DNA from: Paenibacillus_AB hodogayensis
Lineage (GTDB): Bacteria; Bacillota; Bacilli; Paenibacillales; NBRC-103111
Assembly (NCBI RefSeq): GCF_039536325.1
Contig: NZ_BAAAYO010000006.1
Span: 248,001-312,000 of the forward strand
Direction: 5' to 3'
Length of the DNA: 64,000 nucleotides
Shown here: piece by piece, positions 17,242 to 26,282 of the stretch
How the letters are laid out: each line of letters starts with the position of its first letter
How positions within the stretch are numbered: the first letter of the stretch is position 1
Notes under the pieces: generated by a model
Told to the model about the DNA's origin: nothing
Database searches by the model: none
The model's input: the letters and a program-made list of their open reading frames with translations, nothing else
Made by a program: the position numbers and the translations under genes

Positions 17242-18927
17242 TCAAATTTTCTCGTCCTGCTGCCGCTCGCGGAACTCCTGCGGCGTCATGTGCAGCTCCT
17301 TCTTGAACACCTTCGTAAAATAGTGCGCCGATTCAAAGCCTACGCTTGTGGCCACCTCCTGGATTTTCAGGCGCGGATTGGCGAGCAGTTCCTTGGCCTT
17401 TTGCAGCCGCTTTTCCTTGATATGATCGGAAATCCGCGTTCCTGCAATCTGCTTGTACAGCCGCGATAAATAATTCGGGTGCAGGTACACATGGTCGGCC
17501 AGCGCTTCCAGCGACAAATCTCTGGCTAGATGCTGCTCGATATATTGATTGACCGTTGTCAATATTTTTTGCGTCCGGTCGATTTGCCCGTCCGTCTTGA
17601 GCGTGAACAGCACGACGGCCAGCCCGCGGTAATACGCTTCCGCATCGCCCCACGATTCGAAGACGCCCCGCCGCGCGAGCAGCGGGTTCGTATCGACAAG
17701 CGACGAGACCGCGTCCCAAAACCCCCACTGGTTCATGTAGGAAAGCATCATCGAGGCGAGATTGTTCTCGATCTCCACCAGGAACGGATAAAAAGAGGCG
17801 TAATCCTGTATAAGGCGGGCCGTTTCGGCAATCGCGTCGTACTGTTCGAGAAATTCTTCCTGCTGTCCTCCGAGCAAATATGTCTCCAACTGCTTGACCG
17901 TTCGCAACCGGAGGGCGATGTCCTGCTTCGTCATTCCGTGTACGGTCATATCCGGATCGGCGGGCTCGCGCAGCCGCGCATCGGACAACAGCATTTCCTG
18001 GTCGTGCCCGAATCCTTGCTGGAACAGCTGCTCCAACCGCATAAACTGGACCGCAGCCGAACGCCAGGTACAAGGCATCCCGCTTAAAGCGAACGAAACG
18101 GGAAGCTTCAGCATCGTTTTGCACGCTTCCTGAATGTCGGACATCGTGCCCCTGACGAAGGCCAGGCACTGCTCCCAGTCCGACGCCGCAAGCTCTCTCC
18201 CGGCCAGAGGGGCCGGCTGAATGAGCCAGACCGTATAAGACGGCTTAACCATGAACGAGATGACACGCAGCGGGCTCAAATATTCGGAGGCAATGTTTTG
18301 TACGGCGTACATCAGCAGCGACTTTTCGGTCGGAAGCACATAGTTCGGCCACCGATCGAGACGACCGTATACGAGCAGCGCGTCCTCGTCTGTGGAAAGC
18401 GGAATTTCCAGCTCGTCGAACCGGCTCTGCTCCAGCCACTTGCTCGACAGTTCGCCGAGCAGCAGACTCGTCAAATATTCTTTTTGCATGAGCGGTCTGG
18501 ATGCTTGCAGCTGCTGGCGGGCTTTGTGAATAAACTGCTCGGACATCCGCTCCTCCTGCAGCCGGACGATCGCCTTGCCTACAGCCGCCAGCACCTGCTC
18601 GTCTCCCTCCACCTTGAGGATATAATCCATGCCGCCCTCGCGCATGGCGGACTGCACGTAGTCGAAATGGCTGTATCCGCTTAAAAAGAGCACCTTGCAT
18701 CTCGGCCACAGCTCGAGCACTTTGCGCTGCAGCTCGATGCCGTTCATGCCCGGCATCTGGATGTCGGTAAGCACAATATCCATCTTGTACGAGGCCGCAA
18801 TGCGCAAAGCCTCCGCAGCCGAGTAAGCGCGAAACACGCTCAGTTCCTCCTGTTTCCAATCGAGAAACTGCTCGTACAAGCCATTGACGATCCGGGGCTC
18901 GTCGTCGACAATAAGCAGGTTGTACAT
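17242..18927 (-). CDS. YesN-type response regulator with AraC DNA-binding domain
   Basis: 561 residues. REC domain 1-120 (LLIVDDEPR, phosphoacceptor Asp in IVLTDIQMPG, LFLSGY), a long middle region without known motifs, and a C-terminal AraC/XylS double helix-turn-helix: LADHVYLHPNYLSRLYKQ, then RLKIQEVATSVGFESAHYFTKVFKKELHMTPQEFR. The ATG at 18927 is preceded by GGAGGG at 7 bases; an upstream ATG-like start lacks this. It very probably works with the YesM-like kinase at 22465-24231 to control the neighbouring sugar importer and glycosidase genes. Confidence 0.92.
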   Translation of the reverse strand: MYNLLIVDDEPRIVNGLYEQFLDWKQEELSVFRAYSAAEALRIAASYKMDIVLTDIQMPGMNGIELQRKVLELWPRCKVLFLSGYSHFDYVQSAMREGGMDYILKVEGDEQVLAAVGKAIVRLQEERMSEQFIHKARQQLQASRPLMQKEYLTSLLLGELSSKWLEQSRFDELEIPLSTDEDALLVYGRLDRWPNYVLPTEKSLLMYAVQNIASEYLSPLRVISFMVKPSYTVWLIQPAPLAGRELAASDWEQCLAFVRGTMSDIQEACKTMLKLPVSFALSGMPCTWRSAAVQFMRLEQLFQQGFGHDQEMLLSDARLREPADPDMTVHGMTKQDIALRLRTVKQLETYLLGGQQEEFLEQYDAIAETARLIQDYASFYPFLVEIENNLASMMLSYMNQWGFWDAVSSLVDTNPLLARRGVFESWGDAEAYYRGLAVVLFTLKTDGQIDRTQKILTTVNQYIEQHLARDLSLEALADHVYLHPNYLSRLYKQIAGTRISDHIKEKRLQKAKELLANPRLKIQEVATSVGFESAHYFTKVFKKELHMTPQEFRERQQDEKI

Positions 18928-19093
18928 AGCTCGACCCTCCGTCTCGTGATTCAAAACCCTTTCCGACTATTCCTCTTCCCCGCTAACGACATCCGCAACC
19001 GGGAACGCGCATCCTGCCGGGGCCCCGCTGCGGCGTCGCTCACCAAGCTAACGCCTCTCCCGGCAAGACTGCTCCGCGGTTAAATTCGCTTTT

Positions 19094-22000
19094 TCAGCTG
19101 CTTTGCCAAGCTTCCACAACGAACGGCTCCAGCAAACCGCTGTCGAGCAGATCGTATTCGGACGCTGGCGGCGGACCGTACAGCGGCGACCGTTTCCAAT
19201 TGGCCGGCCACGCCGTTTTTCGCGGCCGGTTCGGATCGTGGAACGGGCCGAACACGTTTTTGAAGCTGCCGCTTACGCGCACCTGAATCGTATTCGCGCC
19301 CTCCGTCAGTGCCGATGTCATGTCCAGCTCCTCGCCTTGTCCGGCGCCGAACAATCCGACGGCGACTCCGTTGACGCGCAGCGACGCCACCGTTCCGCTC
19401 CAGCCCGGCAGCCTGACCGTGTACCGTTTGCTCAAATCGTCGATTCGCACCTGATTTTCGTAAAGCGCGCCATGACCGTAGAATGGAAAGCCTTGCTTCT
19501 TCCAAGAGCCGACCGTTAGCGGCGACGGCTTACCGATCATCCACTGCCCCTCCGCCTCGCCTACGGAGAAAGCGCCGGTCAGCATCACCGGCTCCAGCTC
19601 CAGATGAATGTCGAACGGGCTAGCCTTCAGCTCGATGACGTTGTCCCCTTCGACGACGAACGCCGCCAGGTCGGCAGCCTGCAAATGATGATCCAGTTCC
19701 GAGCGCTCCTCGGACCACGACACCTGCCTCCCGTTGACCTTCAGCTCGTAGGAGAAAGCTCGTTCCACCCACAGCAGCAGTCGGTCGGGCCGTCCGCCAG
19801 GACCGACGCGGAAGCGGAATGAAGCCTCGAAGCCGCTCTGCGGGGAGAACGCGTTGCGGTCAAGCAGCCGCCGCTTGAACTGGACGCCGTTGTCCCACGG
19901 ATTCATATCGAAGCCGTGCGCTTCGTAGACGTATTTTTGCGCATAGATGACGTTTATGCCGGCAAATTGCTTAGAGCCAACCCGCAGATCGCAATAATCG
20001 AGGACAAGCGTATTGTCCTTTTCCAGCATCGCGGCGGTTTCCCCATGGACGAGCGGAACTTGCGTTTTCCGCACGACGGCGGCACCGAGCGGGGGCTCTG
20101 CTTCGTCCGGATCGACTCCATCGGCCCGCTCCGCGCCGCAGACGCGGAGCAGCAGCGACCCTTCGCGGGGAAGCTCGACGTCCAGCTCTACCCGGCCTCC
20201 CTTGCGTCGCCGATAAGCCGCCGGTTCGATCGTGCCTGCCCAAGGACAGAGCGTCTCGACATGTCCGGCTTCGATCGTTAACGTCGAGGAGACGGCTTGC
20301 GGGCTGCTGTTGGCGATAAAATAGAGCGAGCTGCCGTCCGGCATGATCCGGCGAAGATGATGAACCCCTTCCGGAATCCGTTCCGGCTCGGTCCAGGCGA
20401 TATCCGCAGGAAGCAGCCGATCCAGATGACTGAGCAAATCGTCGATACCGTCGACGCGAATCCAACTCGCATAAGCGGACAACCGTGCCGCTTCGGGGCT
20501 CGCTTCCCCGTCGATCCGCCCGCTCGGCTCACCCATCGCCAGCACCGTACCGCCGGATTGCAAATAACGCTCCAGCAGCTTGAGCGTGGACGCCTTCATC
20601 GTGGCCATGCTGTCGGGATAAATGACGACGTCGTAGCTGCGCGCCCCGACCGCAAGCCTCCCGGCATCGGCGCGGCCGTGCCGCTCCATAATGGACTCGT
20701 CGCCGAAATCGTAATTCCGCTGCCTGTCGCACAGACGCTGCACCGTCTGCAAGTAGAGCCTCATATCCGGGTGTTGAGGCGGGTTGCCGCGCTGAGCCAA
20801 TCCTCCATTCTGTGCACCTGGCGTCTCCAAATAGCCGGAAGCGCACGGGTTAAGCAGCAAAATCCGATTTCGCGTCTGCCCCCGGGACAGTGCGTACGAC
20901 AGCCGGCCGAAATAGCCGTTCATTCCGCCGTATTCTTCCCACCACGACTGCCGCCAGTCGAACGATTGCGGGTGGTCCCGCTTGCGCGCCCCGACGATCG
21001 TTGAGAACGTCAGATGCTGGTTCAGAAAGTTGATCCCGTGCACGAACAGCCAGTCTCCGATCCGCTTGTAGTCTTTGAAATCGGAGTCCCAGCCCCCTGC
21101 TCCGTAAGCCTCGCATAAGACGCGCTCCCGGTCGAACTGGTTGGCCGCGCTGTGCGCCTCGCGAATCGTCAGCATCAACGGTTCCATGCCTTCCTGCCCT
21201 TCCTGGATGAGCAGATTCGTGCGCAGCATGTCGATCGCCGGCCATTGCATATATTCGTACAGCGACATGACCGACGGGGATGTGCGTCCCCACGGATATG
21301 GCCAGTTATGCTCCAAGTAATGCCCGGTCCAGGCAATCCGGTTCGCTTCGCACCATTCGGAGACCGGACGCACGAAATTTTGCACCCAAAGCTCGCGAAT
21401 CGTATCGTAATAGTCGTAGCGCACCTTGCGCGGATCCCGGCCCGAAGCTCCGGTCGTCGCGTCCATGAACAGGCAGGGCAAATAATCTTTCAGGTCGTAC
21501 CCGTTTCGTTCCTCGAACTGGCCGGCGAACCAATAGCTGAACGGCAAAAAATGCGAGCCCTTCTGCTGGAACAGGTTGCCCGGCGATATTTCCGGCTCGT
21601 CGGTGAAGATCGCCGGAATGCGCTCGCCGAACTTGTCGCCGAATCGCTCCCGGTAAGCTTCGTACGTATTGTGCAGGAACAGCCGGGTCACCTCCGGACG
21701 CAACAGATCGGTGTAGGCGAAGCCGCCCAACCACGAATTCGTCTCCGGCGTGCCGAGCGTGAACACCAGAAACCGCTGGCCGCAGGAGGCCCATTCGGCA
21801 AAAGGCAGGCTCGTCACGTCGCGAACGACCGGCTTCTCCCCCACAGTCTCCGACGTGTGCTCGATCGCGAATACGCGGATCGGATGGCCGGGACGGTTCA
21901 GCATGCCGGAAGCGACCGGAAGCACCGAAGCCAGCTCGCCGTGTTCCAGCTCACGCATCATGACCGCGTTCGCCAAGCAATCGGGCAGCTCGGACGGGAC

Positions 22001-22297
22001 GTGCCCGCCGGCGAAGCCGGAAGGATACGAGTTTTCGTCATAAATGTACAGCTTCAAGTCGAGCCGTTCCGCCTCGTCCAGCGCCTCGGCCCATAACGCG
22101 AACCATTCGGCGCTCAAGTAGGGGGTAATCAACCCCGGACGCGGATGCACGAAGGCGCCGCCGAATCCGGCCCGTTTCAGCTCCCCCAGCTGCAGGCGAA
22201 TGCGCTCTGCGTTCATATCGTCGTTCCAGACCCATAGCGGAGCGGTGCGGTAAGCCGCCGGCGGGTCGGCGAACATGCGGGATTCCATCGCGTTCAT
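19094..22297 (-). CDS. Large glycoside hydrolase-like protein (GH106-related)
   Basis: 1067 residues, no signal peptide, so probably cytoplasmic. The N-terminal part looks like a (beta/alpha)8 glycosidase: PLWVWNDDMNAERIRLQLGE, AFVHPRPGLITPYLS, LYIYDENSYPSGFAGG, IFTDEPEISPGN. Later regions (about 560-620 glutamine-amidotransferase-like RSYDVVIYPDS, and 830-1040 with jelly-roll sequences such as SYELKVNGRQVSWSEERSE and NTIQVRVSGSFKNVFGPFHD) resemble GH106 rhamnosidases and related families. The exact family and sugar are uncertain. The ATG at 22297 follows GGAGG by 6 bases. A promoter and an 18-bp motif shared with the importer operon lie upstream. Confidence 0.75.
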   Translation of the reverse strand: MNAMESRMFADPPAAYRTAPLWVWNDDMNAERIRLQLGELKRAGFGGAFVHPRPGLITPYLSAEWFALWAEALDEAERLDLKLYIYDENSYPSGFAGGHVPSELPDCLANAVMMRELEHGELASVLPVASGMLNRPGHPIRVFAIEHTSETVGEKPVVRDVTSLPFAEWASCGQRFLVFTLGTPETNSWLGGFAYTDLLRPEVTRLFLHNTYEAYRERFGDKFGERIPAIFTDEPEISPGNLFQQKGSHFLPFSYWFAGQFEERNGYDLKDYLPCLFMDATTGASGRDPRKVRYDYYDTIRELWVQNFVRPVSEWCEANRIAWTGHYLEHNWPYPWGRTSPSVMSLYEYMQWPAIDMLRTNLLIQEGQEGMEPLMLTIREAHSAANQFDRERVLCEAYGAGGWDSDFKDYKRIGDWLFVHGINFLNQHLTFSTIVGARKRDHPQSFDWRQSWWEEYGGMNGYFGRLSYALSRGQTRNRILLLNPCASGYLETPGAQNGGLAQRGNPPQHPDMRLYLQTVQRLCDRQRNYDFGDESIMERHGRADAGRLAVGARSYDVVIYPDSMATMKASTLKLLERYLQSGGTVLAMGEPSGRIDGEASPEAARLSAYASWIRVDGIDDLLSHLDRLLPADIAWTEPERIPEGVHHLRRIMPDGSSLYFIANSSPQAVSSTLTIEAGHVETLCPWAGTIEPAAYRRRKGGRVELDVELPREGSLLLRVCGAERADGVDPDEAEPPLGAAVVRKTQVPLVHGETAAMLEKDNTLVLDYCDLRVGSKQFAGINVIYAQKYVYEAHGFDMNPWDNGVQFKRRLLDRNAFSPQSGFEASFRFRVGPGGRPDRLLLWVERAFSYELKVNGRQVSWSEERSELDHHLQAADLAAFVVEGDNVIELKASPFDIHLELEPVMLTGAFSVGEAEGQWMIGKPSPLTVGSWKKQGFPFYGHGALYENQVRIDDLSKRYTVRLPGWSGTVASLRVNGVAVGLFGAGQGEELDMTSALTEGANTIQVRVSGSFKNVFGPFHDPNRPRKTAWPANWKRSPLYGPPPASEYDLLDSGLLEPFVVEAWQSS

Positions 22298-22385
22298 AGC
22301 TAACCTCCATCCGAACAAGAAGCAGATCGCTCCCTGCTCGTTCTACTTGTCGTGGAAACATGCGGCAAGCATGCTTCATGCGTTC

Positions 22386-22413
22386 ATTATAAACGCCCTG
22401 CGGGCGCGCGCAA
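22386..22413 (-). promoter_or_regulatory. Predicted promoter of the large glycosidase gene
   Basis: Minus strand TTGCGC (22413-22408), 16 bases, then perfect TATAAT (22391-22386), about 90 bases before the ATG at 22297. The weak -35 and the shared motif 12 bases further upstream suggest dependence on an activator. Confidence 0.6.
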
Positions 22414-22425
22414 CGGTTTAGCCGC

Positions 22426-22443
22426 AACAAGTTAACGGATTGC
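22426..22443 (-). promoter_or_regulatory. 18-bp motif shared with the sugar-importer upstream region (copy 1)
   Basis: Minus-strand GCAATCCGTTAACTTGTT, identical over all 18 bases to plus-strand 28187-28204 before the binding-protein gene. It sits directly upstream of the predicted -35. It is a candidate binding site of the AraC-type response regulator encoded nearby. Confidence 0.6.
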
Positions 22444-22464
22444 AAACGATGTTAGAATATTCCC

Positions 22465-24231
22465 CTACTCCGTCCCTTCCCCATCCGGCAGCCGTCCATC
22501 CAGCGGGATCGACAGCCTCACCTGAACGCCCCGTTCGGTACGGATGACCGCAATCCCGCTGTCATTGCCATGCTTCAGCTGAATACGGCGATGCACATTG
22601 ACGAGACCGGTCGTCTCCATATCTGGACTGGTCGACTTCAATTTCCGCAGCAGCTCCGCATGCTGTTCGTCGCCGATCCCTTCCCCGTTATCCTCCACGA
22701 CGACGGCTAGTTTGCCTCCCTCCAGCTCGAACCGGACTTCCAGCCTTCCATCGCTGACCGTATTGCGCAAACCGTGCTGATAGGCGTTCTCGATGAGCGG
22801 CTGGATCGTCAGCTTCGGCACGGGCAGCGCGCGAACGCTTTCGGGGACGGGATCGAACCTCACCGCAATGCGGTCCATAAAGCGGAACGTCTGGATGTCC
22901 ACATAGTTTCGGGCGAAGCCCGCCTCCTCTTCCAGAGGAATATCGTCCTCCCGCGTGCGCGTAATGAAATAAAAGTAATCGCCCAAATGCTTGGAGAACG
23001 CGGAGACGTTTTCGGTCTCTTCGTTGCGGGCCATCCGGTACAAATTATAGAAGCTGTTGTACAGGAAATGGGGATTGATCTGCGACTGGAGCTGGCGCAG
23101 CTCCGACAAGTTGGCGCGGAACTTCTGCTCGTACACCTCGTGGATCAGCTCGTCGATTTTGGCGACCATCGAATTGAATTGGACATACAAATAACCGAAC
23201 TCGTCCCGCCGCCTGTGAGTCAGCGCAGTATGCCAATTGCCGCTTTCCACCCGGTGGAACGCCCGCATCAGGCGCCGCATCGGCTGGTGAATCTGCAGGA
23301 AGATGCCGTAGGCGAACACGGCGACGACGAGCAGAAACAGCCCGCACAATATCCAGTAGACCGTCCGGTAAAATGACAGCGAACCGACGATGTCCGATGC
23401 CGGCATATACGACAGCAGGGTGATCCCAAGCGACGGGGACTTCTCGGCGGCGATCCAGTACGTCTTGCCCTGAATGTCGGCCTCCTTCACGAAGGCGGAG
23501 CGATGCCGGGGCCATTCGCCAAGCAGCGGCTGGATTGCCGGCCATGGAATAAGCGCGCTGTCGCTGGCGACCGACCAGCTGCCGTCCGGACCGACGATCA
23601 TCGAGCCGCCGCTGCCGCCGATCGCGAAGCGGTCCAGCACCTGCTTCAGCTGCCCTTGGTCGATTTCCGCGCCGATCAGAAACAATGGCTCCTGTCCGCC
23701 GATAAGCGCCATATTGGAGTAGGGGAAGCTGAGGAACAGACGATTCTGCCAATAGACGAACGGGTTTTTGTAACGGTCCTCGATTGCCTTCAGCGCGTTG
23801 TATTCCGCATCGGGAATCGCGCCGTACATCGTGCCGGAGCCCGATATTTTCCGCCCTATCGAAGGGAGGTAAGCGTCCGCTCCGGCCAGATAGGAGCTGG
23901 AGTTGATCATCCGCTCCAGCCGCTCGTGGATCGCTACGATCACATCGTGCCGTTCGATATCGCTCATGTACGGGTCCGCGATGCCCATCTTCAGCAGCGG
24001 CCGATCGTTGACATACTCCTCCTGCATGCCGACAATACGCGAAAACTCGTTTTCCAGCAGCAAACCGTAGAACGAAACCCGGGATTGAATCGAATCCTCG
24101 ATTTCTTTCTTGACATTCCGCTCCCCGTATTCGTTCATCTTCAGGCTGATCGCGCCAAACGGTATAATGACGACCAGGAATGAGAGAAGCAGCTTCCAGT
24201 AAATCCCGAAAACGTTAAACGAACGGCTCAT
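22465..24231 (-). CDS. YesM-type sensor histidine kinase
   Basis: 588-residue membrane kinase. Membrane segments at about 8-28 and 285-310 enclose an extracellular sensing domain; HAMP follows (~310-365). The phosphoacceptor is in QSQINPHFLYNSFYNLYRMA, typical of the LytS/YesM class, and the ATP-binding lid shows VVVEDNGEGIGDEQ and TGLVNVHRRIQLKHG. The ATG at 24231 has AGGAGG 9 bases upstream. The gene lies between importer permease and glycosidase and is not next to its probable partner regulator (17242-18927). A 12-bp hairpin separates it from the permease gene. Confidence 0.92.
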   Translation of the reverse strand: MSRSFNVFGIYWKLLLSFLVVIIPFGAISLKMNEYGERNVKKEIEDSIQSRVSFYGLLLENEFSRIVGMQEEYVNDRPLLKMGIADPYMSDIERHDVIVAIHERLERMINSSSYLAGADAYLPSIGRKISGSGTMYGAIPDAEYNALKAIEDRYKNPFVYWQNRLFLSFPYSNMALIGGQEPLFLIGAEIDQGQLKQVLDRFAIGGSGGSMIVGPDGSWSVASDSALIPWPAIQPLLGEWPRHRSAFVKEADIQGKTYWIAAEKSPSLGITLLSYMPASDIVGSLSFYRTVYWILCGLFLLVVAVFAYGIFLQIHQPMRRLMRAFHRVESGNWHTALTHRRRDEFGYLYVQFNSMVAKIDELIHEVYEQKFRANLSELRQLQSQINPHFLYNSFYNLYRMARNEETENVSAFSKHLGDYFYFITRTREDDIPLEEEAGFARNYVDIQTFRFMDRIAVRFDPVPESVRALPVPKLTIQPLIENAYQHGLRNTVSDGRLEVRFELEGGKLAVVVEDNGEGIGDEQHAELLRKLKSTSPDMETTGLVNVHRRIQLKHGNDSGIAVIRTERGVQVRLSIPLDGRLPDGEGTE

Positions 24232-24273
24232 GCACGTCTCCCTCCTGCTGTCACGGTTTCGACGCAACGCCAA

Positions 24274-24302
24274 CGATGTCCTGCCATACCGGCAGGACAT
24301 CG
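24274..24302 (-). terminator. Perfect 12-bp hairpin between permease and kinase genes
   Basis: CGATGTCCTGCC (24274-24285) and GGCAGGACATCG (24291-24302), loop ATACC. No T-tract follows on the minus strand. It probably acts as a partial terminator or RNA stabiliser that sets a lower level of kinase than of transporter. Confidence 0.6.
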
Positions 24303-24322
24303 CGACATTCCATATGCTGACA

Positions 24323-25204
24323 TTATCCTTTGACGCTGCCGAGTACGATGCCCTTCATGAAATACCGCTGCAGGAACGGATACACGACAAGCACAGGCAA
24401 AGCGCCGAGAAAAATTTGCGCCGCCCGCGTCGTCCGTTCGGATATTCTGTCCATCTGGTTCAGAATATCCTCGGACCCGAGCGAGGTGAAATCGAGATCG
24501 ATGACGATCGTGCGCAAATACGTTTGCAGCGGGAAATGACCCGGCGAATTCATATACAGCATGCCGTCGAACCATGCATTCCAATGCCCTACCGTCGTGA
24601 ACAGCGTAATCGTGGCAAGCGCGGGCAGCGACAGCGGCAAATAAATGCGGGTCAGGATATTCCAATGGCCCGCACCATCCATTAAAGCGGCTTCATCCAG
24701 CTCCTTCGGCAGGTTGCGGAAAAAGTTGAGCAGCAGCACGACATTGAACACCGGCACGGCTTTCGGCAAAATAAGCGCCCAAATCGAGTCGAGCAAGCCC
24801 GTATACCGGACGGCCATATAGTTCGGAACGAGCCCGCCGTTAAACAAAATCGTGAACACGAGAAACCAGGCGTAAAACGTCCGGGAGCGAAACGCCTTAT
24901 TGTCCCTCGACAACGGGTAAGCGAGCAGCACAACCATCGCCATGTTGAACGGAACGCCTATCGCCACCCGCTGCAGCGTCACGCCGAGCGAGGTCAGAAA
25001 GTCCGGCTTGCCGAGCACGAACCGGTAGGCGTCTGCCGTAAAATCGACCGGCCACAGTACGACTTCCCCTACAGATAAGCTGCTGCTGAACGAGATTGCC
25101 AGCACATGAATGAGTGGAAAGATACAAAGCAGGGATAGTCCGATAAGAAACGCATAATTAAGCAGATCGAAAGTGCGCCCGATCATAGTGCGGTCTTGTA
25201 CCAA
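24323..25204 (-). CDS. Carbohydrate ABC transporter permease (LplC/YtcP type)
   Basis: 293-residue inner permease of a sugar or oligosaccharide importer, about six membrane helices. The start is TTG at 25204 with AAGGAG 9 bases upstream. The cytoplasmic loop for the ATPase is recognisable: EAALMDGAGHWNILTRIYLP (the EAA motif), followed by LPALATITLFTTVGHWNAWFDGMLY, which is typical of this class. The usual MsmX-like shared ATPase is not in the window. It lies 14 bases after its partner permease. Confidence 0.93.
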   Translation of the reverse strand: MVQDRTMIGRTFDLLNYAFLIGLSLLCIFPLIHVLAISFSSSLSVGEVVLWPVDFTADAYRFVLGKPDFLTSLGVTLQRVAIGVPFNMAMVVLLAYPLSRDNKAFRSRTFYAWFLVFTILFNGGLVPNYMAVRYTGLLDSIWALILPKAVPVFNVVLLLNFFRNLPKELDEAALMDGAGHWNILTRIYLPLSLPALATITLFTTVGHWNAWFDGMLYMNSPGHFPLQTYLRTIVIDLDFTSLGSEDILNQMDRISERTTRAAQIFLGALPVLVVYPFLQRYFMKGIVLGSVKG

Positions 25205-25218
25205 TCGGGATCACTCCT

Positions 25219-26160
25219 TCAGAAGATTCGGTAGTTGGCGAAGCGGTAAGCCAAATAATAGGACGTAGAGATAAGCGCGAACGAGACGACCGACTTGAAC
25301 ACGCCGACCGCCGTCGACAGCGAATATTGCGCCTGCTGCAAGCCCATCCGATAGACAAGCGTATCGATGATGTCCCCGGTTTTGTACACCGGAGGACTGT
25401 ACAAGTTGAAAATCTGATCGAAGCCGGCGTTCAATATTTGCCCCAAGCTAAGCGTAGCGAGCAGGATGACGATCGGGGCCATTCCCGGCAGCGAAATATG
25501 CCACGCCTGTCTCAGACGGCTCGCGCCGTCGATAACGGCCGCCTCGTACAAGCTGGGATTTATCCCTGTAAGCGCAGCCAAGTAGACGATCGTGGAGAAG
25601 CCGAATTCCTTCCATAGGTCGGTCGTTACGAGCACGTAGGGGAACAGCTTCTGTTCGCCCAGAAAGAACACCGGCTCGAAGCCGAGCCCTTGCAGCATCT
25701 GGTTGACGATTCCTTTGGACGGGGACAAAATATCGATCAAAATGCCGCCCAGAATGATCCATGACAAGAAATGCGGCAAATAAATCAGCGTCTGGACGCC
25801 CCGCTTTACGGCGCCGACGCGGATTTCGTTCAGGAGCAGGGCGATCAGCACCGGAACGGCCAGCCCGGCGACCACCTTCATCGTGGCGATGAATAGCGTG
25901 TTCCACACGACCTGGTATATGTTCGGCAGCTCCATCATGTAACGGAAGTTGTCCAACCCTACCCATTCGGAGCGAAAAAAACCGAACGCCGGTTTGAAGT
26001 TTTGAAACGCCATTACGAGCCCAAGCATCGGCGCATAATCATAAACCAGAACGAGCAGGATGCCCGGTATCATCATGAGGTGCAGCGACCACAATAGTTT
26101 TCGTTTGCGGCTGTTCCGCGGCACCGGACCGCTCTGGAGTCGTTCGGACATCGCGTTCAT
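25219..26160 (-). CDS. Carbohydrate ABC transporter permease (LplB type)
   Basis: 313-residue permease, paired with the gene that follows it. It has the LplB N-terminus (KRKLLWSLHLMMIPGILLVLVYDYAPMLGLVMAFQNF) and the EAA loop YEAAVIDGASRLRQAWHISL, followed by LPGMAPIVILLATLSLGQILNAGFDQIFNLYSP, broken into shorter characteristic blocks. The start at 26160 has GAGGT 8 bases upstream, while the ATG two codons earlier is too close to it. It lies 122 bases after the binding-protein gene. Confidence 0.92.
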   Translation of the reverse strand: MNAMSERLQSGPVPRNSRKRKLLWSLHLMMIPGILLVLVYDYAPMLGLVMAFQNFKPAFGFFRSEWVGLDNFRYMMELPNIYQVVWNTLFIATMKVVAGLAVPVLIALLLNEIRVGAVKRGVQTLIYLPHFLSWIILGGILIDILSPSKGIVNQMLQGLGFEPVFFLGEQKLFPYVLVTTDLWKEFGFSTIVYLAALTGINPSLYEAAVIDGASRLRQAWHISLPGMAPIVILLATLSLGQILNAGFDQIFNLYSPPVYKTGDIIDTLVYRMGLQQAQYSLSTAVGVFKSVVSFALISTSYYLAYRFANYRIF

Positions 26161-26282
26161 CGGCATCTACCTCGCAGCGTTGATGTTGATCGGGCAGCGC
26201 GAAACGCGCGCGAATTAGGCGGGAACGAAGCCGTAGCTGCTGGAGCCCGGCCCGTTCCTTGCGAGCGTTATGCGCGCACCGA

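Noticed and set aside
16859..17245. Small minus-strand frame with AAAGGAG before an internal ATG near 17185
   Set aside because: It runs antisense into the binding-protein gene, across a terminator hairpin, and has no recognisable domain or composition of a real protein.
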